Shown: positions 1 through 6,021, counted from the stretch's first letter. The stretch is 10,279 bases of DNA from Methanobacterium sp. (GCA_003164415.1 PLTK01000064.1:1-10279), one strand, 5' to 3'. Numbers and translations are program-made. The notes: generated from the sequence alone by a model not told the origin.

Positions 1-1433
1 TCAAATATACCTAATTCACCTTTCTTAGTTAGAGTTTCAGGTGTTACTGATCTGGCTATTTGAACATGGGTTTCTCCAGAATCTATGGTTTTGATATATG
101 GATCAAATTTGACAGGATTCAATTTACCTTTTCCATTGTATTCTTCCTTTGAAATGTAATTCCATAGTTCTATAAAAAATTCTTCAACATGTTTAACTGA
201 TCCTCCTTTCAGTTTTACTGATACATCGTGAATAGGTCTTACCAGTTCGGGTTCACGTCTTGGATCGTTTATTAAATGTTGTGATGTATCCCAATAATCC
301 TGTTTAAATGGTGAACCAATAATAAATGCTTCTTTACCATCAACAGTTAATGTTTTAGCATGCAACACATGTAGACCACTTGCCTTAAATTTCTTTACTT
401 CAACTTTTGTTGATTTGAAATAATCATTAATTTTATTGTAGGTATCAGGAACTGCTAGATTTTCGTTCAATATTATTTTTACATCTACTCCCCTTTCACT
501 TGCCATTCGAATAACTTCGACCAAAATGTCTTTGGGAATTAATTCATCATTTTTATCAAATTTGTAGGTGGCTATAAAATCAGGATTGAATTCAAATTGT
601 GTTAAATATACATATGATTTTGAATTGTTGATAGATTGGACGATACTTTCCAGTTCATTCTTGTTGTCTATTAATATCTCCAGATTGTTATCAGTTGTAA
701 ATCTGGATTTTTCAGTACCACCCAGGGTTATGAACCAGCCTTCTGCCCAATTATGGTTAATGTGGATATCATCTATTATTTTTATAGTTTCAGATACATC
801 AGAGTATTTTTCTGTTCTGAAAAGCTCAGTTACATCTAATACATCCCTAATAATCACCAATATCTCGGGGTTTTCATTTAGAATATTATTATATTGGCTT
901 GGAGGATATAATATCTTGTAATATCCATTTTTATCTGTTTTTGATTTACCTAACTGATTATTATGCATAAGTGAAATCGGAGAAAGCTTATCTGCAAATT
1001 TTAGTGCTTTACTCTTCATTATTATTTCTTCTGTTTTTCCTGTACCTTCTGCCACAACTACTAAACCTTCTAATGGTTTCCCATTTTCATCAAGAATTCT
1101 TCCTTTAACTCCTCTATTAGGACCTTCAACATCAATAATTCCAAAATCTATAATTTCGCTTTTAATATCACCCGTAAATATGCTTTCGAATATTTTTTCC
1201 TTCAAGAATATGATATCCACTTTAATTTTGTCAGAATCGTTATTAAAAAAAGTTTTATTCGAATTAGTTTCATACGAAAATTTGAAATCGCCCTGGAAAT
1301 TTGTTAATGTTGTTCCAAGTTCTCTTTCCGGTATAAGTGGGTTATGATCAACATACCAAATAGAAACTTCGTAATTCTTCAGGATACTTCCATCTATATC
1401 CATTAAACGCCCTTTAAAAGTGATGGTTGCCAT
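1..1433 (-). CDS. Phospholipase D-like protein with N-terminal transthyretin-like domains (C-terminus outside window)
   Basis: The frame is open from the ATG at 1433 to the window edge, giving 477 visible residues. Residues ~1-55 (ITFKGRLMDIDG ... TNFQGDFKFSYE) and ~107-180 (VKGRILDENGKPLEGLVVVAEG ... KTDKNGYYKILYPP) look like two carboxypeptidase-regulatory/transthyretin-type beta-sandwich modules. The first PLD half follows from ~250: a GVDVKIILNEN strand, then an HKD motif HAKTLTVDG..IIGSPF with H358, K360 and D365. The motif has one extra residue between the Asp and the Gly-Ser compared with the usual HxKx4Dx6GS. After THVQIARSV the second PLD half should begin, so the second HKD motif is expected outside the window. 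PLD enzymes cleave or transfer phosphodiesters, often of phospholipids; the substrate here is unknown. No signal peptide or membrane helix is seen. The ribosome binding site is weak (GTGA six bases before the ATG). Family assignment is firm, function is inferred. Confidence 0.85.
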   Translation of the reverse strand, partial: MATITFKGRLMDIDGSILKNYEVSIWYVDHNPLIPERELGTTLTNFQGDFKFSYETNSNKTFFNNDSDKIKVDIIFLKEKIFESIFTGDIKSEIIDFGIIDVEGPNRGVKGRILDENGKPLEGLVVVAEGTGKTEEIIMKSKALKFADKLSPISLMHNNQLGKSKTDKNGYYKILYPPSQYNNILNENPEILVIIRDVLDVTELFRTEKYSDVSETIKIIDDIHINHNWAEGWFITLGGTEKSRFTTDNNLEILIDNKNELESIVQSINNSKSYVYLTQFEFNPDFIATYKFDKNDELIPKDILVEVIRMASERGVDVKIILNENLAVPDTYNKINDYFKSTKVEVKKFKASGLHVLHAKTLTVDGKEAFIIGSPFKQDYWDTSQHLINDPRREPELVRPIHDVSVKLKGGSVKHVEEFFIELWNYISKEEYNGKGKLNPVKFDPYIKTIDSGETHVQIARSVTPETLTKKGELGIF

Positions 1434-1490
1434 TTTTGTCACTACATATCTTATTAATATGATACATTAAAAATAAAAGAAAATTATTTC

Positions 1491-1503
1491 ATTTAATATA
1501 ATA
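1491..1503 (-). promoter_or_regulatory. Possible TATA box of the PLD-like gene
   Basis: On the minus strand this reads TATTATATTAAAT. It lies about 64 bases before the ATG at 1433, which would give a leader of roughly 40 bases if transcription starts ~25 bases downstream. In such AT-rich DNA a TATA-like string is weak evidence. Confidence 0.3.
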
Positions 1504-1602
1504 CGGAGTATTGTAATGAATCAATTTATGCATAATATCAATAGATCCTATATTGAAATATTTTTTGCACTTTTTATCACATTCCTAAATACCCCATTTT
1601 CC

Positions 1603-1677
1603 CTAAAGAATCCCTAAAAATCTTAAAACAACTATAATAATGATTATAACAATTAAGTAATATAATATGCTGTTCAT
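1603..1677 (-). CDS. 24-residue single-helix membrane peptide
   Basis: The ORF starts MNSILYYLIV and ends RFLGIL. Residues 3-24 form one very hydrophobic helix (a run of five Ile) interrupted only by Arg19. A strong ribosome binding site, AGAGGAGTG (1685-1693), sits seven bases before the ATG, which is the main reason to believe this is a gene. It lies 53 bases downstream of the DUF5518-like gene on the same strand and is probably cotranscribed with it. The general look (short, N-terminal Asn-Ser-Ile-Leu, hydrophobic stretch, Arg/Trp then Leu-Gly) resembles the first half of the tiny lmo0937/DUF5670-type membrane proteins, but that is a similarity of style, not a proven homology. It could assist or regulate the neighbouring membrane protein. 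Function unknown. Confidence 0.55.
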   Translation of the reverse strand: MNSILYYLIVIIIIIVVLRFLGIL

Positions 1678-1730
1678 ATTCTTTCACTCCTCTAAATTTC
1701 ATATTTTTCTTTGTTAACTATGATAATGAC

Positions 1731-2201
1731 TTAATCTCGCCTATCCCTATCATCCCTTTGATCTCTATCATCTCTTCGATCATCATTTCTGCTATCTCCT
1801 TCCCTTCGACCACCATAGTTTCTTCGGTTTCTTCTGTTTAATAATAGTATTAGAGAGCCGATTAAACCACCTATTGCACCTGCGACTATTACAAGAATTA
1901 ATTCTGGTGCTGAGTTTAGTGGTACAAAGGTTGATAATTGTGAAGAGAATGCTGAAATTTCACCTGTAAATAAGCTTAATATCCATAAGATTACTGCACC
2001 AGCAACACCCATAAGTGCCCCATTAATCACACCATCAATAATATCACCATAAGATATGTATCCAACAATTATACCTGCGATTAGAAAACCAAATATTGCA
2101 ACTGGCAATCCAACAACTGATCCAACACCTAAAATAGATAATACTACAGTAATTATTATTGCCAAAATAAAACCTTCAACTATCGCCCCTACACTTACCA
2201 T
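1731..2201 (-). CDS. DUF5518-like four-helix membrane protein with Arg/Asp-rich tail
   Basis: Four predicted membrane helices, numbered from the upstream ATG at 2207: ~5-27, 33-52, 56-80 and 101-124. Small Gly/Ala residues are frequent (GFLIAGIIVGYISYGD, GALMGVAGAV, GAIGGLIGSLILLL). The pattern and length fit DUF5518-type archaeal membrane proteins, whose function is unknown. From ~125 the protein ends in a hydrophilic tail of repeated Arg-Asp units (RRDDRDQRDDRDRRD), presumably cytoplasmic because the helix is followed by Arg/Asn-rich sequence. Two ATGs are possible. GGGAGG (2210-2215) is only two bases from the ATG at 2207 but eight from the one at 2201, so 2201 is preferred (156 residues, MVSVGAIV). 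The 24-residue membrane peptide follows downstream. The tail could bind nucleic acid, lipid head groups or a partner protein; nothing in the sequence decides this. Confidence 0.8.
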   Translation of the reverse strand: MVSVGAIVEGFILAIIITVVLSILGVGSVVGLPVAIFGFLIAGIIVGYISYGDIIDGVINGALMGVAGAVILWILSLFTGEISAFSSQLSTFVPLNSAPELILVIVAGAIGGLIGSLILLLNRRNRRNYGGRREGDSRNDDRRDDRDQRDDRDRRD

Positions 2202-2292
2202 CTTCATATCCTCCCAAGAATTGAATATACAATGTTAAACAATTAAATCTTTCACTCTATTACATCCTATTACAATATATGTTGCTAATTAT

Positions 2293-2306
2293 TATTTAAA
2301 AATTTC
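2293..2306 (-). promoter_or_regulatory. Possible BRE/TATA promoter of the DUF5518-like gene
   Basis: The minus strand reads GAAATTTTTAAATA, a purine-rich BRE followed by an A/T-rich TATA-like core. It is about 95 bases before the preferred start at 2201, implying a leader of ~70 bases. A second candidate, ACATATATTG at ~2276-2285, would give a shorter leader. Confidence 0.3.
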
Positions 2307-2529
2307 TATAGTTAATTAAACAGAATATGAAATAGCTAATTGGAAAATAACATTATCTACAAGAATTAATTTATTATCAAAATTTAGTTTAAAGTTTCGA
2401 ATTGATATGGTTAAATAGATTTTGAGTCTTTCTAGTTCTGATTCGGTTAAGAATTGTTCCCATGGATATTAAAAGTATAGAATTAGTAAAATAAAACTAG
2501 TAAAATTTGATTTTTTTTAGATATTGTTT

Positions 2530-2547
2530 AAAAATAAAATAAAAATT
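2530..2547 (-). terminator. T-rich archaeal-type terminator after the PepSY gene
   Basis: Directly after the stop codon at 2555 the minus strand runs AATTTTTATTTTATTTT. Oligo-T tracts without a hairpin are the usual archaeal termination signal. Confidence 0.5.
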
Positions 2548-2554
2548 ATATATA

Positions 2555-2983
2555 TTAAGGTGCTCCTCCTGCCCCTCCTACATTATGTCCGGTTTGTGCA
2601 TCTATATCTATTTCACCTACATTTGTTCCATTTTCCATTACAGGGACTATGTAAACTAGTTTATTGCTTTGATAAACTAATGTAGGTATACCTGCTACTG
2701 CTCCAGAAACTTGAATGTAATTAGCTGCTATATTCCTGGCTTCTGTTTTAGATATATTGATTTGTGATTTATTATTCTGTGAAGTATTCTTTGTTGCAAT
2801 AAAGTTTGTTTGTTTCACAGGACTTGCTAAATGAGTAATGTTAGTCGTTGAATGAGTTGTGTTAGTAGTTGGAATTGTGTTAGTTGTGTTAGTTGTATTC
2901 TTGGTGTTTATGTTGTTTGATGCAAATGCTAATCCCACAATAGCTAATATAACGATTAATACGATTACAGCTTTTTTTATCAT
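2555..2983 (-). CDS. Secreted PepSY-domain protein with Asn/Thr-rich linker
   Basis: 142 residues. Residues 1-22 (MIKKAVIVLIVILAIVGLAF) are a clear signal peptide or N-terminal anchor. Residues ~23-75 are an Asn/Thr-rich linker; with one site near the C-terminus the protein carries about eight N-X-S/T sequons, suggesting N-glycosylation outside the cell. Residues ~76-134 form one PepSY-type module: an opening helix ISKTEARNIAANYI, then strands LVYQSNKLVYIVPVMENGTNVGEIDIDAQTG. PepSY modules occur as propeptides and inhibitors of M4 peptidases and in many stand-alone surface proteins; no peptidase is encoded nearby. The protein ends in GGAGGAP. The ATG at 2983 is preceded by GAGG (2994-2997) ten bases away, and no competing start exists. 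A TATA-like ATTATAAAAA near 3070 could be its promoter. Domain call is good; the partner and role are unknown. Confidence 0.8.
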   Translation of the reverse strand: MIKKAVIVLIVILAIVGLAFASNNINTKNTTNTTNTIPTTNTTHSTTNITHLASPVKQTNFIATKNTSQNNKSQINISKTEARNIAANYIQVSGAVAGIPTLVYQSNKLVYIVPVMENGTNVGEIDIDAQTGHNVGGAGGAP

Positions 2984-3220
2984 TTTTATTTTTCCTCGTT
3001 GATATATTGTCAGAATGATATTGTGTTGGATATGTCTTTTAGTTGGAAGTTTGCATCTATTTCCAGTTTTTATAATTCATACTTACCATATCATAAAAAT
3101 GTGTTGTCTAAGTACTTCAAATCGATTTTATCCCACATAATAACATTACTTTATACTGTTTTTTCTGTAGGTTATGTTCATTTACTTTAACAACTGGATT
3201 TTATGCCACTTAATCCATGC

Positions 3221-3230
3221 TAAAAAAAGT
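3221..3230 (-). terminator. Oligo-T terminator after the 3231 gene
   Basis: A run of seven T on the minus strand (3222-3228) begins two bases past the stop codon, the usual form of an archaeal terminator. Confidence 0.45.
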
Positions 3231-3521
3231 TTATAATGGTTCTAGTGTTCTGATAATTCTTTCTGCAGCATTTTTTATTTCGGGATCCTTTATTTTATCA
3301 TTTCTCGCTATTTTAAGTGCCATTTCAAGTACTTTTGGGACATCTTCTGCAGAAATGTTATTCATCATATTGGTATAAGTCTGTCCTGGTTCATCTTCCA
3401 TTTCAACTTTTTTGTCTACCATAGTTTTTAACATAACTTTACATTCTTTAATTAAAGCCGGATCATTCTTCATTGCTTCACATTTAGCCATAAGTTCACT
3501 GGTTTTTTTATCATCCATCAT
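3231..3521 (-). CDS. Small helical cytoplasmic protein of unknown function
   Basis: 96 residues from the ATG at 3521. The sequence is mostly charged amphipathic helix (KKTSELMAKCEAMKNDPALI, AEDVPKVLEMALKIARNDK, DPEIKNAAERIIRTLEPL) with two Cys (contexts KCEA and KECK) 14 residues apart near the N-terminus and many Met. No signal peptide or membrane segment. I do not recognise the family. AGGAG (3527-3531) lies five bases before the ATG at 3521 and eight before a second ATG at 3518; a GTG at 3527 overlaps the ribosome binding site itself and is unlikely to be used. The CxxC gene lies 86 bases upstream on the same strand, so the two may be one unit. The compact helical form would suit a small adaptor or metal-binding protein, but that is a guess. 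Confidence 0.75.
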   Translation of the reverse strand: MMDDKKTSELMAKCEAMKNDPALIKECKVMLKTMVDKKVEMEDEPGQTYTNMMNNISAEDVPKVLEMALKIARNDKIKDPEIKNAAERIIRTLEPL

Positions 3522-3607
3522 AAACACTCCTATTACTAATGATATTTTATTGTTGGAATAATTTTGAATAAAAATTACTTAAATTAACTAATTTTTTTTT
3601 TACATAT

Positions 3608-3769
3608 TCATTTTTCTGGTCCTGAAAGGAATGGTAAAGATATTTTTCCATGTAAATATGCAGATGTGATATCATTATGTTTAATAAAATAACTACAATG
3701 TTGGCATTTAACTCCTTTGTTCTGTTTTTCTATGAATACACCATCAGTTTTATGGATTAAATTACTCAT
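3608..3769 (-). CDS. 53-residue CxxC protein
   Basis: Starts MSNLIHKTDG and ends LPFLSGPEK. It contains a single CQHC knuckle (residues 22-25) followed by a His at 31 and another at 40 (CQHCSYFIKHND ... YLHG), so a Cys2His2-like or half zinc site is possible. The start is well supported: AGGGTGA (3774-3780) sits four bases before the ATG, and a strong TATA box lies at 3803-3813, giving a leader of ~14 bases. The protein is too short for a full zinc ribbon and may dimerise, or use its Cys pair in redox chemistry. It is followed on the same strand, after 86 bases, by the small helical protein gene at 3521. Family not recognised. Confidence 0.65.
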   Translation of the reverse strand: MSNLIHKTDGVFIEKQNKGVKCQHCSYFIKHNDITSAYLHGKISLPFLSGPEK

Positions 3770-3802
3770 TTTTTCACCCTTTCCTTAAATCCTCTTTTAA
3801 TT

Positions 3803-3813
3803 TATTTATAAAG
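3803..3813 (-). promoter_or_regulatory. TATA box of the CxxC protein gene
   Basis: The minus strand reads CTTTATAAATA, a near-ideal archaeal TATA box, centred ~39 bases before the ATG at 3769. Transcription would start near 3783, just upstream of the ribosome binding site. Confidence 0.55.
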
Positions 3814-3830
3814 AATAAATAGACTTGTAA

Positions 3831-3858
3831 GTATATTTTTTTTATACGGGATGTATAC
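3831..3858. repeat. GTATA/TATAC inverted repeats upstream of the CxxC gene promoter
   Basis: GTATA (3831-3835), TATAC (3843-3847) and GTATAC (3853-3858) lie 20-45 bases upstream of the TATA box. The spacing would suit an operator or activator site; the low complexity makes this weak. Confidence 0.25.
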
Positions 3859-3939
3859 TCATTGGAAAGGAGAATTAACTTATTAAACTGATTTGAAATA
3901 CAGAGATATTAAAAGTTTTTTTTTATTGGAGGCAAGCAG

Positions 3940-3981
3940 GGATATATTGCTTTTTTTTCACAAAAAATAAAGCGATATACC
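3940..3981. repeat. Long imperfect hairpin in the spacer
   Basis: GATATATTGC followed by eight T (3941-3958) can pair with an A-rich tract and AAAGCGATATACC (3969-3981): about ten pairs with one G-T wobble, then an A/T extension to a short loop. On the plus strand it is followed by CTTTTT, so it may terminate transcription, or it may be a remnant of a mobile-element end. Confidence 0.45.
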
Positions 3982-4358
3982 TTTTTAGCAAAAATAATAA
4001 ATTTAAAAGTGAGTTTTCCCTACTCTATTAATTATAATGGGTTGAGGAACTATATACAATTTATCATTATAAGAATCGAGCATTTTTTTTTGTTCACTAA
4101 TGATATTACAAGAATTTAAATTATAATAGATTCGTTCAACAGTTAATATTCTAGTGATAAGATCATTATGTTGTTATAATTGAATATAATGAAATTTTAC
4201 GGTTTGACACTGGAAAAAATTAAAATAGTGAGGATAAATGAAAATAAAACAAAAATTTAATGAGTTTAATAAGGGTATTTTATGGGTAAGTACAGAATCT
4301 TTAATATACAATATTTTTAGTGATTATAGTTTTTTCTATTCCGCTGCTACACAAAAGC

Positions 4359-5021
4359 CTATAAATATTTTTTCATGTTTTGAAGCACAATTTCATACCC
4401 CGCAGGATACATATGACCTCCATCAAACGTGAGTTCTTGTCGCAAATTCCCATCGGCATCGGCTAAGCCTTCATTGACATTGATAAATTCACTGTGATAC
4501 TTTTGGGCCAGCGTTGCTACTTTACTGTTTGCTGATTCAAGTATTTCATTAGTTCTTGTCGCAAATAACGATTTATGCTCAGCCTCTGACTCACCGAAAT
4601 CCGCCACCGGATTGACAGGAAAATATGCCATAACATATACTTGTGTCTCGGGCAATTTTTCCTTGATTTGCCGCAAAATTTCGTTATAATTTGCAAGAAA
4701 AGTGGATTCAGGAACGTTAAAGCCTATGTCATTTGAACCAATATTAATAAAAATCTTGCTTGGCTTCAAATCAAAAATGCAAATATCCATAGACTTCAGC
4801 AGATCCGCTGTTGTCGTTGCTCTGATTCCACGATTATAAATAACTTTATCCAAACCAAGGCTTTTCTGCATTTTTTCAATTGGAAAAATTTCCATGAGGG
4901 AAGACCCGACGAAAACAATTTGTCCCTTTTTGGCAGTTTTATTCTGCTCCTCGAAACGTGCTCTTAGTTCGTTTTGCACTTGTTCGATGCGGGGGTCCAT
5001 ATTCGTTAGCGATTTTGACAT
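4359..5021 (-). CDS. SGNH/GDSL-family hydrolase, probably acquired from bacteria
   Basis: 220 residues, the usual length of a single-domain SGNH esterase/lysophospholipase. All four blocks are present: block I IVFVGSSLME (nucleophile Ser41, GDSL changed to GSSL), block II YNRGIRATTT (Gly65), block III INIGSNDIG (Asn97) and block V FDGGHMYPAGYE (Asp200, His203). There is no signal peptide, so the enzyme should be cytoplasmic and cleave an ester or deacylate a small substrate; the substrate cannot be read from sequence. The start ATG at 5021 follows AAAGGAG (5026-5032), a bacterial-looking site. Stretches of the gene counted by eye reach 43-50% GC while neighbouring genes are near 25-30%, and codon use is correspondingly different. 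It stands alone between two spacers, and frame remnants lie on both sides. Recent horizontal transfer from a bacterium, perhaps a Firmicute, is the best explanation. Confidence 0.9.
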   Translation of the reverse strand: MSKSLTNMDPRIEQVQNELRARFEEQNKTAKKGQIVFVGSSLMEIFPIEKMQKSLGLDKVIYNRGIRATTTADLLKSMDICIFDLKPSKIFINIGSNDIGFNVPESTFLANYNEILRQIKEKLPETQVYVMAYFPVNPVADFGESEAEHKSLFATRTNEILESANSKVATLAQKYHSEFINVNEGLADADGNLRQELTFDGGHMYPAGYEIVLQNMKKYL

Positions 5022-5044
5022 GATTTCTCCTTTAAAATTACTAA

Positions 5045-5276
5045 TGTTTTAGTTTAACTATTGTTCAGCTTTTCATCAAAGACTATACCAGATTACTCTA
5101 CCCACCTGATAGTGTTTTTAGATTGATTAATTGGTCAATGGAAACAATTTTATCATTAGATTGGAAACTTGAAAATGCTGCATGTAATTCAATCTTGTGG
5201 GACTCAGTCGGGTTAAACTAGCTGAAAAAACCCTTATGGGATGAGTTGGTTAAAAAAAAGATTAAGTGGTAATTAT
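5045..5276 (+). other. Possible gene remnant (stop-free frame with one internal TAG)
   Basis: A plus-strand frame runs from 5045 to a TAG at 5216-5218 and continues in the same frame to a TAA at 5274-5276. The translation is protein-like, with four Trp: YTRLLYPPDSVFRLINWSM ... SILWDSVGLN, TAG, LKKPLWDELVKKKIKW. There is no start codon with a ribosome binding site. It borders the foreign SGNH gene and may be the 3' end of a gene broken by that insertion. The family is not recognised and chance cannot be excluded. Confidence 0.25.
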
Positions 5277-5287
5277 GTACTTAATTT

Positions 5288-5320
5288 ATAAAAATATAAT
5301 AATGGAACAATATCCATTAT
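5288..5320 (-). terminator. Hairpin plus T-rich terminator of the cysteine-rich secreted protein gene
   Basis: A perfect 8-bp stem ATAATGGA/TCCATTAT (5299-5306 with 5313-5320) with a six-base loop overlaps the stop codon at 5317-5319 and is followed on the minus strand by TATATTTTTATAAATT. Confidence 0.55.
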
Positions 5321-5907
5321 CTTATAAGCCACCAACAAAAGATTGAAGCAATACAACAACCCACTGTAACAACTGCAGCAACAGCTGCAGTAACAAGACA
5401 GGCACCTGCTATTACTTTAGTTAATGTTACATCCGGAAGTGCTGTACATAAACCTGCAAGTCCCAGAGCAGCACCACAAACTAGAGCACCAATGGCAGCA
5501 ACTGAACCTAAAGTACCCAATACAGCAGCTTTAGTATCGAAGGTATCTCCAATATTATTTGTAGTATTATTAAAAGTTTGATTTATACCTGTTCCATTTG
5601 TGTCATTATAAAATTTTTGATTTATCCCAGTCCCATTTGTATTATTACTTATTGTTCCATTTAATTCAATAGTTTCATTACTTTTAGTTTCGTTAATAGC
5701 TGTTTGATTAGTCCCAGTACTATTATTAGCATTTATAATAGTATTAATATTGTCATCAAAAGTAATATTATTGTTTTCTAAGCTTTTATTAGAACTATCC
5801 CCATTTGTATTAAACTGATTAACTGATTCAATTTGTACGGCAGAAGCTGGTCCAATGCTTAAAATACTAAAAACCATAATTAAAACCCAAAATCTTTTAA
5901 CTATAAT
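5317..5907 (-). CDS. Secreted Asn/Thr-rich protein with six-cysteine hydrophobic C-terminus; non-AUG start
   Basis: The first in-frame ATG is at 5877, but it leaves a truncated signal peptide without basic residues and lies 37 bases from the ribosome binding site. Reading upstream adds (I)IVKRFWVLI, which completes a classic signal peptide VKRFWVLIMVFSILSIGPASA. AAGGAGG (5915-5921) is seven bases from an ATT at 5907 and ten from an ATA at 5904; no ATG, GTG or TTG is in frame there. I therefore place the start at 5907 (196 residues). Residues ~24-120 are Asn/Thr-rich with about fifteen N-glycosylation sequons and a 13-residue tandem repeat containing NGTGINQ. Residues ~125-196 are Gly/Ala/Val-rich: two hydrophobic helices with six Cys (144, 154, 170, 184, 185, 191) ending IFCWWLIR. 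This could be a membrane-anchored surface protein or a precursor whose C-terminal ~70 residues are a hydrophobic, disulfide-bonded peptide such as an archaeocin. The family is not recognised. Confidence 0.7.
   Translation of the reverse strand: MIVKRFWVLIMVFSILSIGPASAVQIESVNQFNTNGDSSNKSLENNNITFDDNINTIINANNSTGTNQTAINETKSNETIELNGTISNNTNGTGINQKFYNDTNGTGINQTFNNTTNNIGDTFDTKAAVLGTLGSVAAIGALVCGAALGLAGLCTALPDVTLTKVIAGACLVTAAVAAVVTVGCCIASIFCWWLIR
5577..5654 (-). repeat. 39-base tandem repeat inside the secreted protein gene
   Basis: Two units (5577-5615 and 5616-5654) begin with the same TTTGATTTAT on the plus strand and share the segment encoding TNGTGINQ. The 13-residue unit sits in the glycosylation-rich region, so copy number may vary without changing the frame. 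Confidence 0.6.
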
Positions 5908-5914
5908 AAAGATT

Positions 5915-5921
5915 CCTCCTT
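5915..5921 (-). promoter_or_regulatory. Ribosome binding site that decides the non-AUG start
   Basis: AAGGAGG on the minus strand is a near-perfect Shine-Dalgarno sequence. The only codons at normal distance are ATT (7 bases) and ATA (10 bases); the nearest in-frame ATG is 37 bases away. Confidence 0.65.
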
Positions 5922-5948
5922 GTAATCATTATAAGTATCATCTTTTTT

Positions 5949-5963
5949 TAAATATTTTTTCGG
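5949..5963 (-). promoter_or_regulatory. BRE/TATA promoter of the cysteine-rich secreted protein gene
   Basis: The minus strand reads CCGAAAAAATATTTA, a good BRE plus TATA core, about 45 bases before the proposed start at 5907. It predicts a ~20-base leader that includes the ribosome binding site at 5915-5921, which supports the upstream start. Confidence 0.5.
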
Positions 5964-6021
5964 TTCAAATATTAATGTCTAACATAAATAAATGGGAATA
6001 TACAAATCGAACACTTTCATG

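Larger units (their letters stand above)
2208..2554. other. Spacer of ~350 bases with a stop-free minus-strand tract
   Basis: Besides the promoter of the 2201 gene and the T-rich terminator of the PepSY gene, the only notable item is a minus-strand frame open from 2468 to the stop at 2316 (50 codons). It reads like protein in places (WEQFLTESELERLKIYLT) but has no start codon or ribosome binding site. A stop-free run of this length is close to chance expectation at this base composition. It may be a decayed gene end. No RNA gene seen. Confidence 0.35.
3770..4358. other. Spacer of ~590 bases with hairpin and unassigned open frames
   Basis: It holds the promoter of the CxxC gene (3803-3813), the GTATA repeats and a long imperfect hairpin (3940-3981). 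A minus-strand frame is stop-free from 4173 to the stop at 4003-4005 (56 codons, reading ITRILTVERIYYNL and KLYIVPQPIIINRVGKTHF) but lacks a start. A plus-strand frame begins with ATG at 4238 behind GTGAGGA (4228-4234) and runs antisense into the end of the SGNH gene. Neither can be called a gene from sequence alone. No tRNA or rRNA seen. Confidence 0.35.

Noticed and set aside
1516..1617. 33-codon plus-strand ORF with GGAG seven bases before its ATG
   Set aside because: The TATA-like string is too close to the ATG, the product is unremarkable, and the frame overlaps the better supported minus-strand 24-residue gene.
2056..2238. Plus-strand 60-codon ORF
   Set aside because: Antisense to the DUF5518-like gene and without a ribosome binding site.
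2999..3190. Plus-strand 63-codon ORF starting with TTG
   Set aside because: No ribosome binding site, composition typical of random AT-rich DNA, and it covers the promoter region of the PepSY gene.
4238..4432. Plus-strand 64-codon ORF with a modest GTGAGGA site
   Set aside because: Its second half is antisense to the SGNH gene; kept only as a possible gene fragment in the findings.
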